The translations under genes and the position numbers were made by a program. Positions 32,301-43,013 of a stretch of DNA of 64,000 nt are shown here, piece after piece; the stretch's first letter is position 1, and each line of letters opens with the position of its first letter. The notes under the pieces are model-generated. The model was not told where the DNA came from and did no database searches. It worked only from the letters and a program-made list of their open reading frames with translations. Origin of the DNA: Cherax quadricarinatus (taxonomy: Eukaryota > Arthropoda > Malacostraca > Decapoda > Parastacidae); contig NC_091378.1 of assembly GCF_038502225.1 (NCBI RefSeq), positions 11,543,362 through 11,607,361 of the forward strand, read 5' to 3'.

Positions 32301-35300
32301 CTACAACACTAGACGTCCTCACACAACTGCCACAGGGGCACCTCCACCAAGCTACAACACTGAACCTCCTCACACAGCTACCGCCGGGGGAACCTCCACC
32401 AAGCTAAAACACTAGACGTCCTCACACAGCTGCCACAAGGCCACCTCCACCAAGCTACAACACTAGACGTCCCCACACAGCTACCACCGGAGGAACCTCC
32501 ACCAAGCTACAACACTAGACGTCCCCACACAGCTACCACCGGGGGAACCTCCACCAAGCTACAACACGAGACGTCCTCACACAGCTACCACAGGGGCACC
32601 TCCACCAAGCTACAACACAAGACGTCCTCACACAGCTACCACAGGGGCACCTCCACCAAGCTACAACACAAGACGTCCTCACACAGCTGCCACAGGGGCA
32701 CCTCCACCAAGCTACAACACAAGACGTCCTCACACTGCTGCCACTGGGGCACCTCCACCAAGCGACAACACTAGACCTCCTCACACAGCTGCCACAGGGG
32801 CACCTCCACCAAGCTACAACACAAGACGTCCTCACACAGCTGCCACAGGGGCACCTCCACCAGGCTACAACACAAGACGTCCTCACACTGCTGCCACTGG
32901 GGCACCTCCACCAAGCGACAACACTAGACCTCCTCACACAGCTGCCACAGGGGCACCTCCACCAAGCTACAACACTAGACGTCCTCACACAGCTACCACC
33001 GGGGCAACTCCAACCTTCACCAAGCTACAACACAAGACGTCCTCACACAGCTGCCACCAGTTCACCTTCACCAAGCGACAACACTAGACCTCCTCACACA
33101 GCTGCCACACGGGCACCTCCACCAAGCTACAACACAAGACGTCCTCATACAGCTGCCACAGGGGCACCTCCATCAAGCTACAACACTAGACGTCCTCACA
33201 CAGCTGCCACAGGGGCACCTCCATCAAGCTACAAAACTAGACGTCCTCATACAGCTGCCGCAGGGGCACTTCCACCAAGCTACAACACTAGACGCCCTCA
33301 CACAGATGCCACAGGGGCACCTCCACCAAGCTACAACACAAGACGTCCTCACACAGCTGCCACAGGGGCACCCCCACCAAGCTACAACGCTAGACGTCCT
33401 CACACAGCTGCCACAGGGGCACCTCCACCAAGCTACAACACAAGACGTCCTCACACAGCTTCCACAGGGGCAACTCCACCAAGCTACAACACTAGACGTC
33501 CTCACACAGCTGCCACAGGGGCACCTGCACCAAGCTACAACACAAGACGTCCTCACACAGCTGCCACAGGGGCACCTCCACCAAGCTACAACACTAGACG
33601 TCCTCACACAGCTGCCACAGGGGCACCTCCACCAAGATACAACACTAGACGTCCTCACACAGCTGCCACAGGGGCACCTCCACCAAGCTACAACACTAGA
33701 CGTCCTCACACAGCTGCCACAGGGGCACCTCCACCAAGCTACAACACTAGAAGTCCTCACACAGCTGCCACATGGGCACCTCCACCAAGCTACAACACAA
33801 GACGTCCTCACATAGCTGCCACAGGGGCACCTCCACCAAGCTACAACACAAGACGTCCTCGCACAGCTGCCACAGGGGCACCTCCACGAAGCTACAACAC
33901 AAGACGTCCTCACACAGCTGCCACACGGGCACCTCCACCAAGCTACAACACTAGACGTCCTCACACAGCTGCCACAGGGGCACCTCCACCAAGCTACAAC
34001 ACAAGACGTCCTCACACAGCTGCCACACGGGCACCTCCACCAAGTTACAACACTAGACGTCCTCACACAGCTACCACAGGGGCACCTCCACCAAGCTACA
34101 ACACTAGACGTCCTCACACAGCTGCCACAGGGGCACCTCCACCAAGCTACAACACTAGACGTCCTCACACAGCTGCCACAGGGGCACCTCCACCAAGCTA
34201 CAACACTAGACGTCCTCACACAGCTACCACAGGGGCACCTCCACCAAGCTACAACACTAGACGTCCTCACACAGCTGCCACAGGGGCACCTCCACCAAGC
34301 TACAACACTAGACGTCCTCACACAGCTGCCACAGGGGCACCTCCACGAAGCTACAACACTAGACGTCCTCACACAGCTGCCACACGGGCACCTCCACCAA
34401 GCTACAACACTAGACGTCCTCACACAGCTGCCACACGGGCACCTCCACCAAGCTACAACACTAGACGTCCTCACACAGCTGCCACAGGGGCACCTCCACC
34501 AAGCTACAACACTAGACGTCCTCACACAGCTGCCACACGGGCACCTCTACCAAGCTACAACACTAGACGTCCTCACACAGCTGCCACAGGGGCACCTCCA
34601 CCAAGCTACAACACTAGACGTCCTCACACAGCTGCCACAGGGGCACCTCCACCAAGCTACAACACTAGACGTCCTCACACAGCTGCCACAGGGGCACCTC
34701 CACCAAGCTACAACACAAGACGTCCTCACACAGCTGCCACAGGGGCACCTCCACCAAGCTACAACACTAGACGTCCTCACACAGCTGCCACAGGGGCACC
34801 TCCACCAAGCTACAACACTAGACGTCCTCACACAGCTGCCACAGGGGCACCTCCACCAAGCTACAACACTAGACGTCCTCACACAGCTGCCACAGGGGCA
34901 CCTCCACCAAGCTACAACACTAGACGTCCTCACACAGCTGCCACATGGGCACCTCCACCAAGCTACAACACTAGACGTCCTCACACAGCTGCCACATGGG
35001 CACCTCCACCAAGCTACAACACTAGACGTCCTCACACAGCTGCCACAGGGGCACCTCCACCAAGCTACAACACTAGACGTCCTCACACAGCTGCCACATG
35101 GGCACCTCCACCAAGCTACAACACTAGACGTCCTCACACAGCTGCCACAGGGGCACCTCCACCAAGCTACAACACTAGACGTCCTCACACAGCTGCCACA
35201 TGGGCACCTCCACCAAGCTACAACACTAGACGTCCTCACACAGCTGCCACAGGGGCACCTCCACCAAGCTACAACACTAGACGTCCTCACACAGCTGCCA

Positions 35301-35428
35301 CAGGGGCACCTCCACCAAGCTACAACACTAGACGTCCTCACACAGCTGCCACAGGGGCACCTCCACCAAGCTACAACACTAGACATCCTCACACAGCTGC
35401 CACAGGGGCACCTCCACCAAGCTACAAC
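26310..35428. repeat. 51-bp satellite, about 178 copies, ORF-forming
   Basis: The unit includes CACCTCCACCAAGCTACAAC, ACTAGACGTCCTCACACAG and CTGCCACAGGGG. Being 17 codons long it leaves several frames open; the longest are minus-strand 29262-31685, 33224-34525 and 34547-35467, repeating RTSSVVAWWRCPCGSCV. The left part (to about 27500) and 31709-32400 are more diverged and carry an insert GCGATATAGTGTTATGTGTG. The right end (34560-35400) is most uniform. Blocks recur at offsets of 5,177 bp and about 3,960 bp. No evidence for a gene. Confidence 0.95.
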
Positions 35429-35880
35429 CTTCACCACAGTTGCTTCACCTATAACATTAACAATCATTTAATAATCCCGCCTTTGAGTTTCTGGACACCG
35501 TTTTAATTATTATAAAAATATTATTTAGTATGTAATCGTGACAAGATAACGTTGATATTAAAGAAAAAAAAACTAACGTTTTTCAAAATTGAAGACGATA
35601 TATTTGCTAACTTTTTTATAGTTTATGACGACACTGTAGCAACTTTTCAGTTCTAAGTTTTTTATCACCTGTTTCGTGCGCTTCGTCCATCCGGAGAATA
35701 TCCGAGAACCTGTAAAAAGTAAGACAAATTATATACCAGTAACATGGATTAATTTGGGAGTTGTTGTACAAACACTAATCTTATGGATATGCAGTTTTAC
35801 CTCCTAAAAAGTTGTGGGTTTAAATTATGCTTTAAGCTGGAAGACCGACCTAAAATTTGCCTAATTTTAGTCTTTTCACC

Positions 35881-35883
<3 letters not shown>
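35429..35883. other. AT-rich spacer, no gene
   Basis: Stops in all frames and no repeat ends recognised. Confidence 0.55.

Positions 35884-35925
<42 letters not shown>
35884..35925. repeat. (GT)n microsatellite
   Basis: A GT run of about 42 bp just outside the 3' end of LINE copy A3. Confidence 0.95.
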
Positions 35926-35926
<1 letters not shown>

Positions 35927-35929
35927 TGT

Positions 35930-36470
35930 GCTCACCTAGTTGTGGTTGCAGGGGTCGAGTCATAGCTCCTGGTCCAGCCTCTCCACTGGCAGCTACTGGG
36001 TCACTCTCCTCGTTCCATTAGCTTTATCATACTTCTGCTTAAAGCTATGTATGGATCCTGCCTCCACTACATCGCTTCCCAAACTATTCCACTTCCTGAC
36101 TACTCTGTGACTGAAGAAATACTTCCAAACATCCCGGTGATTCATCTGTGTTTACAACTTCCAACGCTGTCCCCTTGTTGCTGTGTCCCATCTCTGGAAC
36201 ATTCTCTCTCTGTCCACTTTGTCAATTCCTCTCAGTATTTTATATGTTGTTATCATGCCCCCCCCCCTATCTCTCCTGTCCTCCAAAGTCGCCAGGTCGA
36301 TTTCCCTTAACCTTTCCTCGTAAGACATACCCCTTAGCTCTGGGACTAGTCTTGTGTCAAACCTTTGCACGTTCTCTAGTTTCTTTACGTGCTTGGCTAG
36401 ATGTGGGTTCCAAACTGGTGCTGCATACTCCAATATGGGCCTAACGTACACAGTGTACAGGGTCTTGAAC
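35930..36470 (-). mobile_element. family A LINE 3' fragment between GT tracts (A3)
   Basis: Minus-strand coding: TLYTVYVRPILEYAAPVWNP, KKLENVQRFDTRLVPEL, YEERLREIDLATLEDRRDRG and the C-terminal tail, with the family 3' end CTAGGTGAG at 35930-35940. Its 5' truncation at 36470 passes straight into a GT tract, and its 3' end into another. One or two frame changes; no RT palm. Confidence 0.87.
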
Positions 36471-36504
36471 GTGTGTGTGTGTGTGTTTGTGTGTGTGAGT
36501 GTGC

Positions 36505-36536
<32 letters not shown>

Positions 36537-36562
36537 GTGTGTATGTGTGTGTGTGTCTGTAT
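36471..36562. repeat. interrupted (GT)n microsatellite
   Basis: GT runs broken by single TT, GA, GC and TA steps over about 92 bp, between LINE copies A3 and A4. Confidence 0.93.
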
Positions 36563-36567
36563 GAACG

Positions 36568-37640
36568 TACTCACCTAATTGTACTCAGATAATTGTGTTA
36601 GCAGGGGTCGAGTCATAGCTCCTAGCCTCGCCTCGTCACTGGTTCCTACTAGGCCACTCCCTCCCTGCTCCGTGAACCTTACCAATAATCTTCTTATAGC
36701 TATGTATGGTTCCTTCCTCCACCACCTCCGTTTCCAGACTATTCCACTTCGTGACAACTCTGTGACTGAAGAAATACTTTCTAACATCCGTGTGACTCAT
36801 CTGAGTTTTCTATTTCCAGGTGTGACCCCTGGTTGTTGTGTCACATCTCTGGAACATCCTGTCCCTATCCTCCATGTCAAATTCCACGGTTGTGTGCAAT
36901 GTGTCCAGCACTTGCTGGTGCACTCTACTCCCTCGGTTTGCTGGAATCCTTTCTGTTTCCACTGTGAATACCTCCCTGAATCTTGAGCAGAGCTCTTCAC
37001 ATATTTCTTGGTCGTTCCATGTGAGCTCCCCTCCTTCCTTCCTCAGTCTGATTACCTGGACCTTGACTACATCACTTCTCAGACTATTCCACTTTCTGAC
37101 AACTCTGTGACTGAAGAAATACTTCCTAACATCCCTGTGATTCATCTGAGTCTTCAACTTCCAACTGTGTCACCTTGTTGCTGTGTCCCATCTCTGGAAC
37201 ATCCTGTCTCTGTACACCTTGTCGATTCCTCTCAATATTTTATATGTTATCATGTCCCCCCTGTCCCTCCTGTCCTCCAACGTCGTCAGGTCGATTTCCC
37301 TTAACCTCTCCTCGTAGGACCTTCCCCTTAGCTCCAGGACTAGTCTTGCTGCAAACCTCTGCACTTTCTATACACAAATATCCTGCACATGAGAGAGGGG
37401 AGCAGGTTATTTGTGTATTGTTCCAGTCACGGTATTGTGCCTTTTTTATCTGCGCTTTCTCTAATTTCTTGACGTGCTTGGTCAGGTGTGGGTTTCAAGT
37501 TGGTGCTGCATACTCCAATATTGGCCTGACGTACACAGCGTACAGGGTCCTGAACGACTCCTTACTGAAATGTCGTAATGATATTCTTAGGTTTGCTAGT
37601 CACCTGTATGCAGCAGCAGTTATTTGGTTGATATGCGCCT
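36568..37640 (-). mobile_element. family A LINE, scrambled mosaic fragment (A4)
   Basis: The minus strand holds the 3' end (36568-36877), then a piece from the region before the RT (36878-37060: KVQVIRLRKEGGELTWNDQE, QVLDTLHTT), then the same 3' part again (37061-37370), a small hairpin repeat (37371-37455), and a thumb piece (37456-37640). A simple truncated copy would not have this order. It ends at a GT tract on each side. Non-functional. Confidence 0.78.
37371..37417. repeat. 47-bp hairpin repeat within LINE copy A4
   Basis: The arms TACACAAATATCCTGC (37371-37386) and GCAGGTTATTTGTGTA (37402-37417) pair at 15 of 16 positions around a 15-base loop. The adjoining 37418-37455 is also foreign to the LINE, so a small element seems inserted here. 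Confidence 0.7.

Positions 37641-37642
<2 letters not shown>

Positions 37643-37709
<67 letters not shown>
37643..37709. repeat. (GT)n microsatellite
   Basis: A GT run of about 67 bp at the 5' truncation point of copy A4, trailing into GCGCGCG and mixed GT-rich sequence to about 37785. Confidence 0.95.
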
Positions 37710-37718
<9 letters not shown>

Positions 37719-37785
37719 TCGTCCGTGCGCCTTTGTCTGCCTGTGTGTACCTGCCTGTGTGTGTGTGCATGTCTGTGAGTGTGGT

Positions 37786-38505
37786 TTTATATAGCTGGTT
37801 CAAAGGTGTGCTTGATTACCTCGTATGATCTGCTGTCAGAAACATCAACACTGTAGGCGTCAAGATGGAGAAAAATAATGAAAACTTTTCTTGTGAAGTT
37901 CACTGTGATCAATGACGAATAATTCCCACGAGTTCCTGCTGTAGATGGTTGAAATTGTCACATTCAATTATCACGTGAGAAAGGAGTATACGAGTTTAGA
38001 CTACGAGTTTAGACTTTTAGACCTCTCGAATTCGTACATCGTCTATAAATGTTCACAGAGAACAAAGTGGTAGATCATACGTAGTCTCAGCTTGACTCTG
38101 GCTATAAACAATACTAATACATTAAATTAAGCATGAGTAGACTAAGCAGCCGAACCTTGAGCTTGTGGATGGCCAGAAATTCTTCATGTGAGATTGAAGT
38201 TTAAATGTCTGTGTAAAATATTAGATGTCCCCCGAAGATGAGCCTTGAGTGGTTATGTAGGGATGCGTTTAGTTCTGAGTAGCACGACGCTGTAACTCGG
38301 CAACTTTGGATAACAAAGTATGGTGGTTATGGCTCTCATACACGACAGTGCATTCAGTTGTCTTCTGGTTCTTGACAACGTCAGTCACATATCTGTTACA
38401 AATGTTAACAGGCCGGGAGACACTGTTTAACAGGTGACTCACATCACCAACACACTAAAAACCTTCAGGAACTATCGCCTGATTCCCTTATCAAACAGGA
38501 CTGTG
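37786..38505. other. no gene recognised
   Basis: AT-rich unique-looking sequence without recognisable protein, terminal repeats or array structure. Confidence 0.5.
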
Positions 38506-38515
38506 GGATGTGTAA

Positions 38516-38526
38516 TAATAATAATA

Positions 38527-38594
<68 letters not shown>

Positions 38595-38865
38595 AATTTT
38601 TCTACAAGTACATGTACAAGGTTTACAGTCCTAGCTGACATCAATGACATACTACTATACAGAAAGCCGCTTATGCTGAGCATTTCTGGCAGATTACGTC
38701 AGTTTTGTCCAGGATGCGACCCACACCAGTCGACTAACACCCAGGTACCCATTATTAATGATGGGTGAACATAGACAACCGGTGTAAGGAAGCATGCCCA
38801 ATGTTTCCACCCGGCTGGGAATCGAACCCGGACCCTCAGCGTGTGAAGTGAGAGTTTTCGGGAAT
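38516..38865 (-). mobile_element. tRNA-derived SINE (S2) with (ATT)n tail
   Basis: Read on the minus strand: a B box GGTTCGATTCC (inverse at 38818-38828), CCGGGTGGAAACATTGG, GGTACCTGGGTGTTAGTCGAC, GGTGTGGGTCGCATCC, and a 3' part with CAGCTAGGACTGTAAACC and TTGTACATGTAC. It ends in an (ATT)n run at 38516-38593. The 5' A-box half is diverged. It is mobilised by LINE machinery in trans. Confidence 0.85.
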
Positions 38866-39158
38866 CATACAGCAGATACCCTTCCATTTCTTTCTAACGC
38901 AAGTAATTGTCATAAACAGTAATGTGCTATTGATATCTGCTCCTGACCACACATTACCTAACTGTTGCTAGCTGTAACTATGCACCTGACTTGGTTTATA
39001 CTTTTCAGTTCCATATCAGCTAAGTTCCTACTTATAAATGAGTTTATATTTTTTGTCGATATATTGAGTATCGTCAGCATTTGTTACCTGATAAGCAGCA
39101 ATGTCAGTTGCGATGGACACCATACATTCCACTGAATAGTAGGAGAAAGTGGAATGGG
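38866..39158. other. no gene recognised
   Basis: Unique-looking AT-rich sequence between SINE S2 and the 19-bp satellite. Confidence 0.5.
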
Positions 39159-39747
39159 CTATAGTCCTTAGCATGTACTATAGTCCTTAGCATGTACTAT
39201 AGTCCTTAGCATGCACTATAGTCCTTAGCATGTACTATAGTCCTTAGCATGTACTATAGTCCTTAGCATGCACTATAGTCCTTAGCATGTACTATAGTCC
39301 TTAGCATGCACTATAGTCCTTAGCATGCACTATAGTCCTTAGCATGTACTATAGTCCTTAGCATGCACTATAGTCCTTAGCATGCACTATAGTCCTTAGC
39401 ATGTACTATAGTCCTTAGCATGCACTATAGTCCTTAGCATGCACTATAGTCCTTAGCATGCACTATAGTCCTTAGCATGCACTATAGTCCTTAGCATGTA
39501 CTATAGTCCTTAGCATGTACTATAGTCCTTAGCATGTACTATAGTCCTTAGCATGCACTATAGTCCTTAGCATGTACTATAGTCCTTAGCATGCACTATA
39601 GTCCTTAGCATGCACTATAGTCCTTAGCATGTACTATAGTCCTTAGCATGCACTATAGTCCTTAGCATGCACTATAGTCCTTAGCATGTACTATAGTCCT
39701 TAGCATGTACTATAGTCCTTAGCATGTACTATAGTCCTTAGCATGTT
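39159..39747. repeat. 19-bp satellite, 31 copies
   Basis: The unit is CTATAGTCCTTAGCATGYA. All 31 copies are the same length; the only common difference is T or C in GCATGT/GCATGC. The last unit ends GTTC. The period of 19 closes reading frames. Confidence 0.96.
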
Positions 39748-39789
39748 CTCTATAGATCCCTGTCTTCAGCTGTACAGACATCTAAAGTC

Positions 39790-39820
39790 AGTACCTGATC
39801 AGCCGGACTGATCAGGTACT
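39790..39820. repeat. perfect 13-bp hairpin
   Basis: AGTACCTGATCAG (39790-39802) and its exact inverse (39808-39820) flank a 5-base loop CCGGA. No U-run follows and it is not near a gene, so no terminator is claimed. Confidence 0.75.
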
Positions 39821-40003
39821 TGAGCAGTGTGGACACTGATCAAATCTTCAAGAACATTTAGACACACACACTTAGGAACAATGCACTAGTTCATCCTGGG
39901 TGCTCTAAATCATTCAGGAACCTTAAACATTCACATGAGAAGCTGCTAAATAGTTTGGCCGGTGAAATAACAGCTTCTTAACATGAATTAAAGTACACAT
40001 ACA

Positions 40004-40004
<1 letters not shown>
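39821..40004. other. no gene recognised
   Basis: Short mixed sequence running into the AC tract. Confidence 0.5.

Positions 40005-40068
<64 letters not shown>
40005..40068. repeat. (AC)n microsatellite
   Basis: An AC run of about 64 bp at the 5' boundary of LINE copy A5. Confidence 0.96.
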
Positions 40069-40070
<2 letters not shown>

Positions 40071-41278
40071 CTACTGGAATTTTATGACAAGGTGGAAGAA
40101 GTAAGACAAGAGAGAGAGGGGTGGATCGACTGCATTTTTTTGGACTGCAAGAAGGCCTTCGACACAGTTCCTCACAAGAGGTTACTGCAAAAGCTAGAGG
40201 ATCAGGCACACATAACAGGAAAGGCACTGCAATGGATCAGAGAATACCTAACAGGGAGGCAACAACGAGTCATGGTACGTGACGAGGTGTCAGAGAGGGC
40301 GCCTGTGACAAGCGGGGTTCCACAGGGGTCAGTCCTAGGACCTGTGCTGTTTTTGGTATATGTGAATGACATAACGGAAGGGATAGACTCAGAAGTGTCC
40401 TTGTTTGCAGATGATGTGAAGTTAATGAGAAGAATCAAATCGGCCGAGGATCAGGCAGGACTACAAAGAGACCTGGACAGGCTACAAGCCTGGTCCAGCA
40501 ACTGGCTCCTTGAGTTTAACCCTGCCAAATGCAAAGTCATGAAGATTGGGAAAGGGCAAAGAAGACCGCAAACACAGTATAGTATAGATGGCCAAAGACT
40601 GCAAACCTCACTCAAGGAAAATGATCTGGGGGTGAGTATAACACCGAGCATATCTCCTGAGGCACACATCAATCAGATAACTGTTGCAGCATACGGGCGT
40701 CTGGCAAACCTACGGATAGCATACCGATACCTCAGTAAGGAATCGTTCAAGACTCTGTATACCATTTACGTCGGGCCCATACTGGAGTATGCAGCACCAG
40801 TTTGGAACCCACACCTGGTGAAGCACGTCAAGAAATTAGAGAAAGTACAAAGGTTTGCAACAAGACTAGTCCCAGAGCTAAGGGGACTGTCCTACGAAGA
40901 AAGGTTGGGGGAAATCGGCCTGACGACACTGGAGGACAGGAGGGTCAGGGGAGACATGATAACGACATATAAAATATTGCGCGGTGGACAAAGACAGGAT
41001 GTTCCAGAGATGGGACACAGAAACAAGAGGTCACAATTGGAAGTTGAAGACTCAGATGAATCAAAGGGATGTTAGGAAGCATTTCTTCAGAGTTATCAGG
41101 CAGTGGAATAGCCTAGAAAGTGACGTAGTGGAGGCAGGAACCATACATAGTTTTAAGACGCGGTTTGGTAAAGTTCATGGAGCGGGGAGAGAGAGGATCC
41201 AGTAGCAACCGGTGAAGAGGCGGGGCCAGGAGCTAAGATTCGACCCCTGCAACCACAAATAGGTGAGTACAAATAGGT
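40069..41278 (+). mobile_element. family A LINE, 5'-truncated, young-looking (A5)
   Basis: Best preserved family A fragment. It starts within LLEFYDKVEEV, has a 327-codon open frame through the RT, one frameshift near 40985, and a second frame to the end of ORF2. The 3' end repeats AATAGGTGAGTAC twice and then becomes (AC)n at once. An AC run also precedes the 5' end. The element is therefore set inside an AC tract. Confidence 0.92.
40092..41205 (+). pseudogene. family A RT palm, thumb and C-terminus (A5)
   Basis: Open frame 40092-41075 shows DCKKAFDTVPHKRLL (motif A), SGVPQGSVLGPVLFLVYVND (motif B) and LFADDVKLMRR with the catalytic Asp pair at 40410-40415, then NWLLEFNPAKCKVMKI, PILEYAAPVWNPHLVKH and KLEKVQRFATRLVPEL. 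A deletion near 40985 within ILRGIDKVD shifts the frame; KDRMFQRWDTETRGHNWKLK continues at 40984-41205. Fingers and endonuclease are missing by truncation, so it cannot act alone. Confidence 0.9.
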
Positions 41279-41318
41279 GAGTACACACACACACACACAC
41301 ACACATACACACACATAC
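41279..41318. repeat. (AC)n microsatellite
   Basis: An AC run with two AT steps, directly after the 3' end of A5. Confidence 0.93.
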
Positions 41319-41779
41319 ACGCAGGAGCAACATCTCGTTTTCGCTCATGAATCTTTAGTAGTTAATGGCCAATCAAAACCACTGCCAGGGTCATCGGAAG
41401 TTGACAGTGTCAGTGAACAACCCGAGAAGTGATACACGATCTGTCCCAACCAGAAAAGGCAGGTGAAGGATAGACACATGAAAACAATTTGAATCAGTGC
41501 CAAGAGAGAGTGGAATGGCCATAGGCCTAGTGTTGGTGTAGTTGGTATTGCCACGTCCCAATACCAAAATTCAAACAGAATAAGTGTGACCCAAGCCAGG
41601 GAGATAAAAGACAAGGGTAGTTGAGTTAGTGACTCCAGTGTATAGTGCATACAGTGATAGAGGAGTTAGTGAATACAGTGTTTAGTGAATACAGCGAAGA
41701 GGAAATAGAAGAGGAGCCGGAACGGGAAGCATCGTACAGCGCATGAGTGAAGCAGTGCAGGCCTGCCAGACGTAGCGTA
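41319..41779. other. unassigned region, repeat-like
   Basis: No protein recognised. A GTTAGTGAATACAGTG-type motif repeats two to three times near 41622-41695. A CCAAT (41371) and an AGATAAAAG stretch (41602) could hint at an old promoter or LTR, but nothing confirms it. Confidence 0.35.
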
Positions 41780-42060
41780 TCTTTTATTTATTTTTTATTT
41801 ATTAATTTGAACATAATACAGAGAAGTACAAGGAATACAATTTTTAAAGTGCAGCATGCCAAAGTCCCTTGTATGCAGAGCATTATGGGCAGGCTTAAAA
41901 TTAACTTAAGATTAACTAAGCAATGATATATTCAGTGGTACAAAAATTATTGTAAACAGATAACAATATAGTACAAATGAGTATTACAAAGACAGGTCAT
42001 ATGGTCATTACTGTGTTGCTGTGTAATCACTAGAATGGAGTATTATGTTAGGTAATGAAG

Positions 42061-43013
42061 TTAAATAGTAACAAAGTTTGATTGGGTCACAGGTTGACAT
42101 TTATAAGATATAATAATGAGATACATATATGAGATACAATTATTCAGTATTAATTTAGTTGTGGGTGAGTGATTTTTGAGAAGAGACTTGAATTTATAAA
42201 CAGACAATGTTTCTTTTATATTCAAAGGTAATGAGTTCCAGATTTTAGGGCCTTTTATGTGCTCCGGTGGCCTGGTGGCTAACGCTCTCGCTTCACACGG
42301 CGAGGGCCTGGGTTCGATTCCCAGCCAGAGTAGAAACATTGGACGTGTTTCTTTCCACCTGTTGTCTATGTTCCCCATCAGTAAAATGGGTACCTGGGTG
42401 TTAGTGGACTGGTGTGGGTCGCATCCTGGGACACTGACCTAATTTGCCCGAAATACGGAGCATAACAAGGGACTTTCTATATAGTAGTATGTCATTGTTG
42501 TCAGCTAGGACTGTATACCTTGTACATGTACTTGTAGTAAATAAAGATATTATATTATTATAGTGTGAGGTGGACTCGAGGAACAACAAAGAGTGATCTG
42601 TGTCTTGTGTTATGGTCATGTGATCTGTTGAGGTTGGTAAGATGTTTGAGGGGAGGGTTTATGTCAGAGTTAAGTGTTCTATGTATGTAATAGGTGCAGT
42701 AATAAGTATGGATGTTTTGTATGGTGAGTAGGTTTAGAGTTTTGAATATTGGCGGAGTGTGCTGCCTGTAGTGGGAATTTGTTATCATTCTGACTGCAGC
42801 CTTTTGTTGGGTAATTAATGGTCTGAGATGGTTAATTGTTGTTGAGCCCCATGCACAAATTCCATAGGTGAGATAGGGGTAAATAAGTGAGTGATATAGG
42901 GCCAGGAGGGCTGACTGTGGAACATAGTACCGTATCTTCAATAGTATGCCTACAGTCTTGGAAATTTTTGGGGAAATTTGTTGTGTGTGTGTTTGAAATT
43001 TGAGTATTATCAA
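42061..43013 (-). pseudogene. family C RT thumb and C-terminal block
   Basis: After the frameshift: LKFQTHTQQISPKISKTVGI, RYYVPQSALLALYHSLIYPY, LTYGICAWGSTTINHLRPLI, and NTRHRSLFVVPRVHLTL at 42558-43013. The SINE S3 then interrupts, and KGPKIWNSLPLN to FKSLLKNHSP follows at 42061-42260. This is the usual C-terminus of CR1/L2-type LINEs, with a final GPKIWNSLP box. Confidence 0.85.
42261..42561 (+). mobile_element. tRNA-derived SINE (S3), full length
   Basis: Head with A box GGCCTGGTGGCT (42269-42280) and perfect B box GGTTCGATTCC (42311-42321), as for Pol III transcription. The body includes GTAGAAACATTGG, CCCCATCAGTAAAATGGGTACC and CTGGTGTGGGTCGCATCCTGG. The 3' part CATAACAAGGGACTTT and CCTTGTACATGTAC leads to an AATAAAGATATTATATT tail. 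It lies opposite to LINE C1 and splits its C-terminal coding. No clear target-site duplication could be fixed by eye. Confidence 0.92.

Noticed and set aside
37175..37828. 217-residue plus-strand ORF
   Set aside because: It is the antisense of family A LINE coding plus a GT microsatellite.
39790..39820. Transcription terminator
   Set aside because: A perfect hairpin, but without a T run or any upstream gene, and intrinsic terminators of this kind are bacterial.
41345..41650. Possible membrane protein of 101 residues on the minus strand
   Set aside because: Hydrophobic composition only, no recognised family, and poor start context in a repeat-like region.
42261..42335. Functional tRNA gene
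   Set aside because: The B box is perfect, but the acceptor stem does not close and the sequence is the head of SINE S3.
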